From the NCBI GenBank assembly GCA_021464245.1, contig JADCRB010000088.1, forward strand, positions 198,940-262,939: 64,000 nt of DNA. The letters run 5' to 3'. Below, one piece after another: positions 11,094 to 23,574 of this stretch (the first letter of the stretch is position 1; the number at the start of each line of letters is the position of its first letter). A program made the translations under genes and the position numbers. Source of the stretch: Carallia brachiata. Taxonomy: Eukaryota; Streptophyta; Magnoliopsida; Malpighiales; Rhizophoraceae. The notes beneath the pieces are model-generated. The model did no database searches. It worked only from the letters and a program-made list of their open reading frames with translations, and was not told the origin of the DNA.

Positions 11094-14000
11094 AAAGGGA
11101 TAGGCAATTTCAAGGTAGGCTCAATAGGGTGTAGATTGCACTTAAGCTATATTCTAACGAGTTCATCACAGCTCTTGAACTAGATTTTTTTTAAGAGTAC
11201 AACCTGGTCCTAAGGCAAGGGGAGTTGCTTAAGTTTCAAAAATCTAGGGTGTAATGGTTGCCATTGGGTGATAAAAATACCAAGATTTCCCATGCTACTG
11301 TCTTTACTAGACGCAAATATAATAAAATTGAAAGCCTTAAACTACCCAATGGCGTTTGGTGCTATGATGCAGTATATATTAAAGATGAGGTTGTGAATGA
11401 CTTAAAGAGCCTATATGGTTCTTTGAAAGCTGTGGCCGAGTAACCTTTCTTCCCTCATTATGCTAAACTTTTGAAGGCTCAAGCTACAACTCTCGACATT
11501 TTAGTTAGTAGGAGGAAGTTCTTGGGGCTTTGAAATCTATAAGATCATATAAAGTGCTGGGTCCAAATAGATTTCAACAAGTATTTTTAAAATATTTTTG
11601 GGGTATTCTTGGTGATGACATTGTTTGGATAGTGCAAAATGCTTTCAAGAATTGTTGTTTTCTGGAATCCCTTGTAGTGACTCTCTTTGCCTCATTGCTA
11701 AGGTTACTGATGTTGATCAGGTTTTGAAGTTCCAGCCCATCAATTTATGTAATGTGGTCTATAAGCTAATTTCAAAGGTTTTGGTTAATCGGATACAGAT
11801 TGTTCTTGATGAGCTGATTAACCCGCTACAAGGTAGCTTCATTTTAGGTGGTGGGACATCAAGTAACATCATTATTGCCCAAGAAGTGGTGAATTGCATC
11901 CGTCAGAGTAAGAGCAACTGCGGTATGATGGCTCTTATGATCAAACTAGAAAAAGCATACAATAAGGTCAATTAGAGATTCTTTCAGAGTACTCTCATTC
12001 GCTTTGGTTTTCCTCGTGGGATTGGGAAGTTGATTATTTTTTCAATTTCACAAGCTTCATTGTCCTTTTTACGGAATTGTGAGAGGCTCCCAAGTTTCAA
12101 GCTTTGTTGTGGCCTTCGGCAAGGTAATCCATTGTCCCTATGTTTGTTTGTTCTTTGTATGGAGCAATTGTCCATGTTAATTCAGAGTAAAGTGGATAGT
12201 AGATCTTGGAAACATATCAAGTGTTCTAGAAATGGCCCTTGCCTCTCTTACCTTTTATTTGTAGATGATGTATTTTTGTTTGCAAATGCTTTCGTCCACC
12301 AAGCAAGGGTAATCAAGAAAACTTTGGAAGAATTCTCCTCTTTCTTTGGCTTGAATGCTAGTGAATAAAAATATAAAGCAACAGTGTCTCGGGGTGTGAA
12401 GAGGGAGTTTGTCTGTCACATTAAGGACGTTTGCAAATTCTCATTTATGATGGACTTTAGAAATACTTGGAGGTACCGCTCATTCAAAGTAGGATCTCAT
12501 AGGGCACCTATGGTTATATTGTGAATAATGTGCAGAAGAAGCTTTTAGCAAGAAAAGCCAAACTACTAAACATGGCAGGGAAAGTTATGCTAGCTCAAAA
12601 TGTTTTATTCTCTATCCCAATTTATTTGATGCAAATGACATGGCCTTCATCATCTATATGTAAGGAATTGGACCCGATTGCCCGACAATTCACTTGGAGC
12701 TCAAATGTTGATAGAACAAGGATTCATCTTCTAAATTGGGATGAAGTTTCAAAGCCGAAAGCTTCTAAGGGTTTGGAACTCCGACAAGTAAGGGTAAATA
12801 ATATTGCACTATTAGGGAGGCCAAATTGGGAGCAAATTAATTCTGAGAACAAGCTCTGAGTGTCAGTGATAAAAGCAAAATATCTTGACAATAATGCCCA
12901 ATCTCCGGTTATCCTGCCCACAACTTCTTCTACATTGTGTGCCATTGCTAAGAACTTTGACTACTTGGAGGATGGCTGCAAGTTTAGGGTGGGAAATGAA
13001 TCTAGATCTCCTTGTTAAAGGTTGTCCCCTTTGTCGATTCATTAGAGAGAGTCATCATGGTTAGTGATGTTGTTGATTATTGTAGGTGGAATTTAGATGT
13101 CCTGCAAGCTCCTATTTTGTCGGACGTCAAAAGCAAACTTGTTTCTATTCCTCTCCCACGTCATTTTGATGTCCAAGGTTTGGTTATATGGAGTAGTAGC
13201 CACTATGGTGACTAATTGACAAGGGATGCATGCTTGTCGAAGCAGCAATCCGGCAAACGATGACAAATTTTCTTGGCTCTGGAAATTGAAGATACCCAAC
13301 AAATTCAAACCTTTTCTATGGTTGATTCTTAAAGGACGCCTTTTGACGAATGCGGAATGATGGAAGTGGAACCTTACTAAGTCATCTACTTGTGAGCGCT
13401 GTCATAGTGCCTCGGAAGACATATTCTACATCCTTAGAGATTGCATCTTTTTATGACATTTGTGGACATCATTTTTTGCTGGAGTAATTCCTTACTCTTT
13501 CTTTATTGATAATGTGGATGATTGGATATCTTCCTTCATTAGGAAGAGAGTGTCTGTTGGATTCTTTGATGATAGAGTCATGTTGTTTATCTACACAATT
13601 TGGCTAGTCTAGAATTTTAAAAATGAACAGGTGTTACAATATAGCCCCTCAACTCCATTTTTACAGCTTAGGCATGTTGATTGTTTATTTCAAAATTGTA
13701 AAATGGCCTTCGTTATGCCACTTGATGGCATCCCTCATAGTTGCCAAGTTGGATGGAGTCTGCCAAAATCTGGGTAGTTCAAAGTAAATATAAATAGCAG
13801 TTCCTATAGTAATCCAGGAAGATGATCAGGTGGTTTGATCCATGATTAAAATGAGACTTGGTGCGTTGGTGTTTTGGTGTTGATAGGGGTTACAAGTAAT
13901 ATAATTGTCGAGCTAGTGAGGATCTGCAAATGCTTGGAGGTTGCATGAGATTTGGTTATTAAAAAGTGATATTAGAAACAATTTCTATGGAATTCTTGCA

Positions 14001-14235
14001 TTTGCTCTCATGTCGGCCTCTGTCTTCCCATCCCCTTGCAATCTTGTTGGATGATATTTAGGCATTCTGTAAGTGCCTTTGGACATTAATGCTTCAACGT
14101 ATTTGACGTGAGGACAATGCATGTGTAAATTACTTGGCAAAGCTTGCTGCTGTTTCAGAGGGAAAAATTATTCTTTATTATCCACTTGTTGGTCTTAGTT
14201 ACTTACTGGATGGTGATAGAGGTAGGTCACCTACT
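11094..14235 (+). mobile_element. L1-type LINE (non-LTR retrotransposon) ORF2 relic, 5'-truncated
   Basis: The plus strand, across several frames, encodes the linker before RT (LLKFQKSRV, LPLGDKNTKISHATVFTRR at about 11235-11310). The RT follows with KVTDVDQVLKFQPINLCNVV, ISKVLVNRIQ and the catalytic FVDDVFLFA near 12260. Next is the region KKLLARKAKLLNMAGKVMLAQ (about 12535), then a zf-RVT zinc-binding region (FLWLILKGRLLT, CERCHSASEDIFYILRDC, about 13310-13450). A terminal RNase H remnant lies at about 13770-14200. The endonuclease half is missing. Many stops and frameshifts make it inactive. The next sequence is T- and A-rich, with no clear poly(A) tail or target duplication. Confidence 0.85.
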
Positions 14236-14561
14236 TGATACTATAAACTTTTTATTTTTTGCTTTTTTTTCAAAAAATAAAAAAAGATAAAACATTAAAA
14301 AAGTTTCAAGTTTTGATTATAGCATCTTTATGGTCTATTTATAAATTAATAATTTTTTTTTTACTAAAATTTTAAATTGGTATCTAATACTTAAGCTTTT
14401 GTTTAATTATACACAAAACTTTTTTTTTTTGATAAAATCGATTGCAATCTTTTTTTAGTTGTCATGTGCAATATAATTTGATTTTTTAATTTGATCATTT
14501 TTGTTAATTAACTGTTAATTTTTTTAGTTGTCTTGACCATATTATCAGACTAAGACTTTTT
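14236..14561. repeat. AT-rich dispersed repeat
   Basis: About 85 bases from 14364 (ACTAAAATTTTAAATTGG) resemble 17027-17110 inside the Mutator-like element (GCTAAAATCCTAAATTGG and following). This suggests two copies of one unclassified repeat. Otherwise I see nothing. Confidence 0.4.
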
Positions 14562-15640
14562 TTTTTTTGACCGAAAGGAAACGTTGTATTAATACTGATC
14601 AATTTTGTACATAGATCCGACGTGAATGTGTCAGAGAGACCTGCACAAGATAGGAGTACAGCAAAAGCCTACAACTGACATAGTCTCAAGGACTATTACT
14701 TAATTGGACTCGAAGTCCTTGATAAATCCCCATCATGGGAAAGGAAACTGAATTGAAGTTAGACCTACCTAAAACCAAAATCTCAGATAAATCTACCTCA
14801 TCTAGACAATGCTACCTACAACAGTACACACCGCACTTTGGCAGATCTACAACAAAAATTGATCAACTATTCCTAATGACAATTTCCCACAATTATAAAC
14901 TACGAAAGTAAACAATAAAACACAAATGTAGCGAAATCCTCATCTCTAAAAACATCATCTAAACGCACTGTGGCCATCCCAAACACACCCATCTCAAAAT
15001 AAATCTACTGTGGCCAATTCTATAAAAATTAGAGGTGGTGCAGCACTAGGCAGAGATGGCGGCAGCGCCAGTGATGGCAACGACAAAGGGTCCGTCGTTA
15101 GGATAGTGAGGCCACCTTTTTTGCACGTAGTGAGTATGGCATCAATAGTGGAGGCTATATTTACGATGGTGGTGGCAGCAGCAACCGCTGAGGAAACGTC
15201 AATGGTGGTGTTATTGGTGGTCTGAGCAGTAGCACCAATAGTAGAGGCTGTGTTAGTGGCAACGTTGGCGGCTCCGACGGTGACCTTTTTAACTGCATCG
15301 CAAGGCTTTAGGAAGGAAGCAGTGATGGGGGCTAGCGCGGCAGCTTTGGCCCCAGCAGCAACGGCGTTGGCGACCAAGAAGAAGGCCAAAGCATGGAAAG
15401 TGATGCTTGTTGTGAGAGGAGCATGGATCTAGTGACAAGAAGCCCATGAGTGTACTTATACACGCTAGATCTAAAAAAAAAAACACACTAGAGAAACATA
15501 ACAGTGGGATGAGAGAGGGGGAATAAGAGGGGAAGGGAGGAGAGGGATAAAGGAAAAAGGGTAATAGAGGAAAAAGGAAAGGGATGAGGAAAATGTGGCT
15601 GGTCAGCGGTGGTGACCAGCTACTGCCGCTGGCCAAAAAG
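14562..15640 (-). mobile_element. Retroposon-like sequence with 3' poly(A), minus orientation
   Basis: Read on the minus strand the region ends with AACGTTTCCTTTCGGTC followed by 12 A, a 3' end typical of plant non-LTR retroposons. It starts with GC-rich sequence and a C/T-rich leader (15490-15600). An Ala/Thr-rich frame of 131 codons (15389-14994) matches no family I know. No convincing target duplication was found. The 5' end is estimated from the change in base composition. Confidence 0.45.
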
Positions 15641-16099
15641 CTTTTAATGGTAAGAGATGTTCTAGAGGTTAAAAAGAGAGATGAAAAGTAGAGAGAGAAT
15701 AATTGATTTTATGCACTTTTGTTATTAAAATTATGTTGATGTGACATTATCATTTTGTCTAAATTTATTAGAAATTTATTTCTTATTATCATTTTAAAAA
15801 TATTTTAGAATGCTTTCATTTCTTTCTTGGCCTTGTCCTTGCTCTTTCTCTGTCACCTGGTACAGTTTTCCCATAACCTTCTCCAACAGTTGCTCCAGTT
15901 CCCCACTTCTCTCCTCGATTACAAATCAAGTGGATAAAAATGGAATTATCAATAAATTGTCTGGGGAAGGTTTTTGAGATTGAGGATGGAGGGACGCACA
16001 CGGTAAGTCTCGATTCTCTTTTTTTGGTTTCATCTATTTAGGCGTTATTTCAATCTGCTTACATTGTTTGTGTAATTTCACTGTATCTCTCAACAGTGG
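15641..16099. other. Intergenic spacer
   Basis: AT-rich DNA between the retroposon-like sequence and the Mutator-like element. I see no gene. Confidence 0.5.
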
Positions 16100-16108
16100 A
16101 AACATTTT

Positions 16109-17627
16109 GGGTTAAGTTCAATTTTGGGTTACTAAGTATCAAAAAAGTTAAATTCCAATCACCAACTATAAAATGGTCCAAATAGAGATAAGAACTATTA
16201 CTTTGGTGCACGATCAGGACAAATTCATTAATTTCGTCCACTCAGTCGTTAAGTGCCTACGTAGCAGCACATGTGTAAGACCACCTCGTTCTACTCAGTG
16301 ACCTTCAATGTCGTGTTAAAAAGTGTCAAATCATTTGCTGACTCACTTTCTTTCTCTCGTTTGCTCTCACAATCTCTCTCTGCAACCCTTTCACTCTTTC
16401 ACTCTCTCTTTTGGTAGATGAGTCACGATCCCCATTTTCTGTAACCCTAGATTTATTTGAAAGCGGCATAAAAGAGAGTGACAAAGAAATTGAAGTCACC
16501 AACAGCTAGAACACAACAAAGGCAAAGGAAATTAAGGCCGCTAGAGAGAAAAAGTGGAAACATGGCATGCTATTACAACAAACTTGTGATGTTGAAGTTG
16601 TCATGGACAGAAACAAATCCAGGGTGACGATTCAAGGTGTGCGCTCTCTATTCAGTATGAGAAGTTTTCAAATTTGAACAGTATTTATCCACACACAATG
16701 CAGCAAACCCCATCACGTAAAGATATTTTGGAAAGCACAAAACAAAATCAAATTTTACAATAAGCCCAACTCATTTTGTCATTGTCTACACGTGTATTGC
16801 AAAATATCAATTTTTTATAACTAGGTCATATTGAAACAATGAACTTGGTCCTTGCAAACACATTATTTATTTTGAGGACAGGAAACAAGTATTCTAAATT
16901 AATGGCAACTCAACTACCCACTGAAATTTCTCTGACTTAAAGAAATATGCTATGATAGACTCAAAGATAGAGCGAGCCAAATCAGAACAATTGGGTTATG
17001 AAATCCTTTCTTTTTTTTTTTTTTGGCTAAAATCCTAAATTGGTGCCTAACGTTTCGATTAAAGTCTAATTATAGACAAAACATTTTTTTGGGTAAAATC
17101 GGTCCCTAACGTTTTAACTATGGAATAATTCAGTATTTTTCTGTTATTTAACTATTCTCCCTCTATTTATTACTGTAATTTGTCTTTTCTTTTGTGTTTT
17201 GGCAAGAAGTTAAGCAAAAATAGTGCTATTTTGGTGCTTTTTTTTGTGGTTTTGGGGGCATTTTGGAGGAAGGGTAGAGAGAAAGTGAACAGGTTGTAGA
17301 AAGCAACAGAGGGAGAAGGAGATGGAGCGAAAGTTCTGACGCCAACGCCAGAGAGAGAGAGAGAGAGAGAGAGAATCAATAGAGGATTTGACACTTTTTT
17401 TTTATAGTCAACAAAGTGGGATGATGTGGTCTTATACACATGTGCTGCCACATAAACACTTAACAGCTGAGTGGATGAAATTGACATATATGTCCTAATC
17501 GTGCACCAAAGTAATAGTTCCTATCTGAATTTGGACCATTTTATAGTTGGTGACTGAAATTTAACTTTTTTGATACTTAGTAACTCAAAATTGAAAAAAA
17601 TCAGTAACTCAAAATTGAACTTAGCCC
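16109..17627. mobile_element. Mutator-like (MULE) non-autonomous transposon with long terminal inverted repeats
   Basis: The left end GGGTTAAGTTCAATTTTG (16109-16126) is matched in reverse complement by CAAAATTGAACTTAGCCC at the right end (17610-17627). The inverted similarity extends about 240 bases inward on each side, to about 16340 and 17388, and includes the shared ACCAACTATAAAATGGTCC block. The flanks AAACATTTT (16100-16108) and AAACCTTTT (17628-17636) form a 9-base target duplication with one mismatch, which is diagnostic for Mutator-like elements. The interior (about 1 kb) has no transposase I can recognise. It contains a CT/GA-rich stretch with (GA)n at 17351-17374, so the element is non-autonomous and may carry captured sequence. 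Confidence 0.85.
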
Positions 17628-17636
17628 AAACCTTTT

Positions 17637-18826
17637 TGGTTTTTTCTTTTTTTATATTTTTTTAAATAATAACAAAACATAAATTTCTAATAATTTTTAA
17701 ATAAATCAGTAATACCACTTCAGCATAATTTTAATGATAGTATGATGACGTGACAAATACACCACAACAAAACTAACAGTCCCTTGACGAAAAAGATTGA
17801 ATTCTTCTACAAGCAAAAGTGTTCAGATCAATTTACTCCCCCCCCAAAAAAAAAACATTGTATGCTATTTTAGCCTAAAATTAGACAGCAATTTAGTATT
17901 TTAGCTATTAATTTATGTGCTAAGAGAATCAATAGTTGAGGATTGTCATAAACAAACATGTTAACAGCCACAAGTTACAACTTACAACTGTGCATTAGCA
18001 TTAGCATGCTGACATCCGTCATAATTTCAAAGCTTAAACTTGTCCCATTGTTAGAAAATGGCCAACTTTGGGGAATCGAGAACAATTAGCCATCCTAAGC
18101 TAGCTGGAAAATTGTAAGCTTAAACTTTTTATTGAAAATTGTAGGCCAAAAACTACAGGTTCCCAGCATAGGATCAATTGATTGGCCAGTATTTGCTGCT
18201 AAAACCATGGGAACACTTACACTGATACATTCCTTCAACACTCTGTGGGGGGCCTGCATTAGTTTCTCATGACCAAAACATGAAGACAAAGAGTAGTTGG
18301 AATGAACGTTAATTATCTATTTTTTTTTTCTTGCAAAAGTATTGAACATGCACATGAAAATAATGATGATAATGATATTTATTATAGTTGGGAACAAAAC
18401 CAAAAAAAAAAAAAAAAAAACCAAAAATGGGGCTTAAAACCCTGGATTGGAGAGAGGTTGGGAGGGGGGGGGGTTTGGCAGCAGCTAAAACTCAAAGCCT
18501 GATTTAGAACACAAACCATTGTATGTCACGCCACAATCTAATATACTCTAAATAGAGCATTATTATAATTAATTTTAATAGTTACAATCATAAGAAATTA
18601 CATCCCATAGACAACATCGCTATGATTTGGAGTTTTGGACTATCCAACCAACGCCAACCAACGAAATTTCCCCCTTCCCCCCACGCACACATACAGCTCC
18701 TTGGAATTCATTGGAACCCCACACACACACACACACACACACAACAAAACCTGAGGAGAGAAACATAACGTAACAATAATAATAAGAAGATCGTATGGTC
18801 ATCACCTTTGCAAATGAGAAGATCAT
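17637..18826. other. Intergenic upstream of the RFC3-like gene, with simple repeats
   Basis: No gene is recognised. It contains a poly(A) run of about 19 at 18402-18420, a G-run near 18466-18475 and an (AC)n microsatellite at about 18721-18743, just before the RFC3-like start codon. The promoter of that gene must lie here, but I see no clear TATA box. Confidence 0.5.
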
Positions 18827-21800
18827 ATGGCGACGATTAGTTCCAAACTCGGACGCTCTTCCTCCGCAGTGTCTCTTCTCTTAAGCTCCTCAAACACTAA
18901 GTCCAAGCCATCTTCAGGAGGCCACATGAAGAAAATGAAAAGTTTTAACATCCCAGCTGGTGCTGGTGCTGGAAGTAGTGCTTGTGGAGGAAGAAGGGGC
19001 ACTGATTCTTCTTCTTCTTGTGATCCTTTAACAGAAAAGAGACTTGAGGCCCATGATGATAGAAGACAAGAAGCCCTCTTGCTTGCTCGCAGCAACAACA
19101 AAAATAACAACAACAACAACAACAACACAACAGATATTGCAGCCCCTATTACAAAGCAGGCTTGCTGATTCATCCCTCATCAGGGCTTCAGCCAGTCCTG
19201 GAAGAGAAAGCCAAGCTACTTCCGCGTCTCTTCCATCTTTCATTGTCAGGATGCGAGAGTGGAGTTCTTGCTTTCATTCTCCTTAAGAAATCTAATAACA
19301 ACAACAAGAATCATAATAATAATGATAATAATGGCCGCATCAGTAATAACAAGAACAAGCTTATTACCGAGGATCCTGAAGCTTCTGCTCCTGATGCTGC
19401 TGCTTCTGTCGATATACCCGTAATCAAATTGAGACATTCCATTTCATCTTCTCGATCTTCTTCTCATTCATCGGCCAGGATGATCACCTCAGACGTGAAG
19501 CAGAGGAGGAAGGCCTTAGTAGTAGCAACGATAATGCTTCGCGGGTTGCTAATACTTGCCAGAAGCCATTCAGGGAGAAATCATCACACTGTCAACAGAA
19601 CTACCACAAACATCTGAAGGAGAAGGAGGTTTTGATGGGAACAAGGACGAACATCCTCTGTTGATGCAGATGACTCTACCGGAAAGGAGTTTGTGTGGGC
19701 AAACAAGCATCGGCCCAAGAAGTTAGATGACTTCTTATGCAATAAAGACAAAGCCACTCAGCTGCGAACTCTGGTACTGGCTTTTATTCTTGCTTTAGTT
19801 AATTTGTTGTTCCTACCCAGTCAGTCTAATATAATGTTGCAACTCTGTAGTTCAAGCTAGTATTCTGGATTTCTGGGGTTCAAACTGATCTTTTTCAAAT
19901 AACAATGCAGATGAGGGACATAGATTGCAATCATTTCATATTTGAAGGACCTCCTGGCGTAGGAAAGAGAACCATGATCTGGGCTATGCTGGAAGAAGCT
20001 TTTGGACCTGACAGCGTGCAGGTATTATATTATTATACATGTTTCTTCATCTTTATCAGTCATGGTTATATGGATAATTAATTAAGATTATCTTGATCCT
20101 ACCTACCTAGAACATTTGCCAAAGTTTCTAATTCCCATATATGTCTGTATGATGAAATCCCATTACTTAAAATATTTTTTACAAATCAAAGACAACATTT
20201 TTATGCTTTTCAAAAAAAATATGTATAGATATCACATGGGGGCTCGACTATAACCTGCATTTCCATTAGAAATTATAAGAAACTAACTATTGATGCCTAC
20301 ATGTTGTCTCTGTCTCCAATTTGTTGCCAGGTCAGGGAGGAGTGGAAGGTATTTAAATTGAAGGTATATGCACTAATTCTCCTTTCCACTTTATGATCTT
20401 GATTTGATTGGTTGAAGTCTGAAAACTCTATTCAATATGGTTGATGTTACCCTAAATGTGCTTATCTTTTTCTTTATGGTAATTTTATATGATGGGATTT
20501 TCTAATTTGAGTCCTTTTTAGGGGAGTCAGGTTAACCTCAAATTTGAACTTTTAAACAGATATATTCAGTATTATAATTCCATTTTCTAATTTCATACTT
20601 CCAATATTTATATTTTTCAGCCTAAATGGGCAACAAAATGCTGGCATACTTGTAAACAATGTGATCTTCAGTGTCGTAAGGTTTGATTGCTAACACTTGA
20701 ATGGAATTGGTGTTCACAGGAGGAAGCAAATGGTAGCCTGAAGGTAAGGGTGAGAGTATCTTCTCAACATGTAGAAATCAATCTCTCTGATGTAAAAGGG
20801 TATGAGAAGCACGTCATTGTGGACCTTATAAAGGAAACACATAACAGGGTGTCCAAAAGGACTCCGCAATCAAAACAAGATAGCTGCAGAGGTAATGCTA
20901 TTGCTCAATCAATTGCTGCAGAGGTGTACTTGGAAATGTGGGGTTAATCAGCCCCGTTACTTAAGCACAAATTGTTTGTTTTTGGTGCAGCAATTATTTT
21001 ATATGATGCAGAGAAGATATCTGGAGATGGCCTCCATTACATGAAATGGCTGTTACAAAGGTATAAAGGCTTCATTAAGTTTTTCTTCTGCTGCTCTGAT
21101 GCGTCAAAGCTAGAGCCAATCATGAATCTTTGCAAACATGTCCAGCTCTTACCCCCTTCTAAACAAGAGGTGTGCAAATTAGTGCTGTTACCATTTCTTC
21201 TTAGAGGTTAGTCTTATTCCCACTCCCTAATAATTAACTAGTTGTTCACATGTCTCTTTTTTTGCATGTTTAGATTGTACAAGTTTTGGAATTTATAGCC
21301 CAACAAGAAGGCATAAAGCTGCCACATGAACTGGCTGGCAAGATTGCTGACAATGCTAGGAACAATCTTCGTCAAGCCATTCGCTCATTTGAGGCCTCTT
21401 GGCATAGAAGGTAACCTTTGTATAGTATTTTACCACTTTTCATATGTATTTTCCGTGCAACTTCTTTCTTTTGATACCAGTCTTCATTTTAGTTTAATTG
21501 CTCTTCATTTTTTGACCCTAATACAACCTCATCTGCAGCTACTCCTTCATAGAAGATCAAGCAATTGTGACTGGTTGGGAAGATGATATCGGAGATATTG
21601 CCAAGAAAATGGTCCAAGAACAAAGTCCAAAACAGTAAGCTTTCTTCCTTCAATGTCTGGGATCCAAATATGATGCCTAACTCCTTTCTGGCTAACCATC
21701 ATGAAATCAAACTGGAAACTAAAGCTGCACGAGTTCTTAGCATTGAAATTCTACTTTTGAATCGAGAGCTAAAACTTAAATTTCTGTTAGGCTTCAGAAT

Positions 21801-22793
21801 AATAAAGAAGGGTATGTTTCTATTTTTCTTCACAGGTTGTATATCATTCGTGGGAAGCTTCTGAATTTTATAGACCATGATGTATCTCCGGACTTTGTAC
21901 TCGAGGTAGGAACTTTTGCTATTTTTTGTAAATTGCTCTTATTGATACAAGTCTTCAGTATTAGACTAATCCAATCAGCTGAAACAGTCCCTCATTGGAG
22001 AATTGAAAAAGCATGTGGATGAGCCCATTCAGTCTCGAATTGAAGGTCTTTACACCAACTACAATGTATGAAAGCAAATCAGCTGATTTTTATTTGAGTT
22101 CATGTTCTAAGTATAATTAATTGTTGTGGTTCTTGTGTTTATCAACTATTATGATATCAGATAAGTCATAGCTCACTGATTCTGGTGTGTGCAGATAAAT
22201 GATGCAAACATGTTAGATGGTGAAAACCAACTGGTCATCCTACGCAGTCGAATTGAGGAAGCTGATAACATGCTTAATGAACCTGCAAGAAAGAAAGTCC
22301 CCCATTTCATGGGAATTGAAGGTAAAATAACCTATGCAATACCGGAAAAAACAGAACTTGATACAACCCTGGGAGAAACATCAAATGCATTGGCTATAAA
22401 TGTGAATATCCTTCGTTCTCCATTAGGCTTCTAGAGTTTAACCATTTATGCTTGAGAGACCACATGCTCAAAGTTTATCTTAACAAAGTTGCAAAAGACA
22501 TTTTTCTGAATACACAAGCATGACAGAAGAGAAGAAAATTGAGGCAATAAGTTCTACTGATTGAAAATGAGAAATCGTCTCTCTTATAAAACAAAAAAAA
22601 AAAAGAAGAAGAAGAAGAAATCTCCTGCTTCAAATCGCAAGTTCATAGTGGGACAAATATATTAGCTACATATTCATTCTTACTATTATTCTGATCTCTA
22701 TTTTCAATTGCAGAGTTCATAGCAAAATTCATGAGCTTCTACAAGTTATCCGCCACCAGCACCAACAGCAGGCAAAATTGCAGTGGCTGCTGA
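18827..22793 (+). CDS. RFC3-like AAA+ clamp-loader paralogue with long N-terminal extension
   Basis: Exons 2-11 keep one reading frame with GT-AG borders: 19911-20021, 20331-20363, 20720-20891, 20991-21169, 21274-21410, 21539-21634, 21836-21905, 21979-22065, 22195-22321 and 22714-22793 (TGA). They encode 363 residues. Exon 1 (18827-19773) ends with the RFC box VWANKHRPKKLDDFL. Next come the Walker A region EGPPGVGKRTM, a Walker B-like IILYDAEKIS, and the helical lid and collar region (VQVLEFIAQQEGIKLP, IADNARNNLRQAIRSFEA, MVQEQSPKQLYIIRGKLLNFI). This layout matches the small clamp-loader subunit RFC3, which helps load PCNA onto DNA. The SRC arginine-finger motif is replaced by NLC (MNLCKHVQLLPPS), so this is a divergent paralogue rather than canonical RFC3. 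The N-terminal part is Ser- and Asn-rich, with an (AAC)n tract at about 19095-19130. Its coding frame shifts several times between 19140 and 19680, and two stops lie just before the RFC box. Either exon 1 is decayed or the sequence is wrong there. Confidence 0.83.
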
Positions 22794-23574
22794 AGTCTTT
22801 TTCTCTTAACAAAAGCATCGTGTTAGAGTGTTACAGAGAAAATCCTTAGGCTGCTGGGAATTGAGGCCATGTCAGTGTCCTTTCGGTGGCTGTGCAGCTG
22901 GGCCTTCAAGGTTTGCCTCTACATGTTGTTGATGGGGCTCCACCAGTCCTCTCCTACAAGCAACATGTCACAGGAGCGACCACCACAGTTAGTAGCAAAA
23001 GCCACCAAGCAGACAGTACGCATACCCATCTTCCTAATATGTCGTGGGCAGCATGTTCTAGAGACATTATGTATATTGACCTGGATTGTTGTCCAAGTGC
23101 ATTAGAGAATTATATGCTACCAGCTCAAAACACTTGAATCAAGCAACTCCATGGCCAACATGAAGAGCTTATTTAACCCCTGAACCTATATATGACCCTT
23201 AGAACACACAATACGACTCCTTTTCCTTTCATATTGGCTTTCAACTGTGATAGCCACTCCCACTAAATGAGCTCAAAGTAATAGTCCAATATTTAGTGGT
23301 TGCTATTTCTACACTGTAAGAGAGGTCTCACCATCGCATCTTAAATTAGACATAAAATCTGTATAAAAATTTTCTTCTCTTAATGTATGCTGAAAATAAC
23401 ATTCTCATACTTCTTTAGACAGTCTCAAGCACTCTGTAAGAATATGATAATAAGAGTTATTTTTTCATTTTGTTGAAGTTATTTTTTGAAGAACAAGTAA
23501 AGAATCAGATTCAATAATAACTTTCTTGAATCCCTTCAACCAAGTCGTTTGCAAAACAACAAGATACTCTTAAT
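22794..23574. other. Downstream of RFC3-like gene; small unassigned ORF
   Basis: A plus-strand frame at 22886-23137 (83 codons, containing GLQGLPLHVVDGAPPVLSYK) has amino-acid composition that looks coding, but I cannot assign it. It could be a remnant exon or part of the 3' UTR. The rest is AT-rich. Confidence 0.3.

Noticed and set aside
15010..15432. Plus-strand frames 15010-15225 and 15250-15432 as genes
   Set aside because: They are Ala/Val/Gly-rich readings of a GC-rich repeat that is also open on the other strand, with no domain and no gene context.
18095..18289. 64-codon minus frame as a gene
   Set aside because: It has no domain, no start context and no continuation, and is probably chance.
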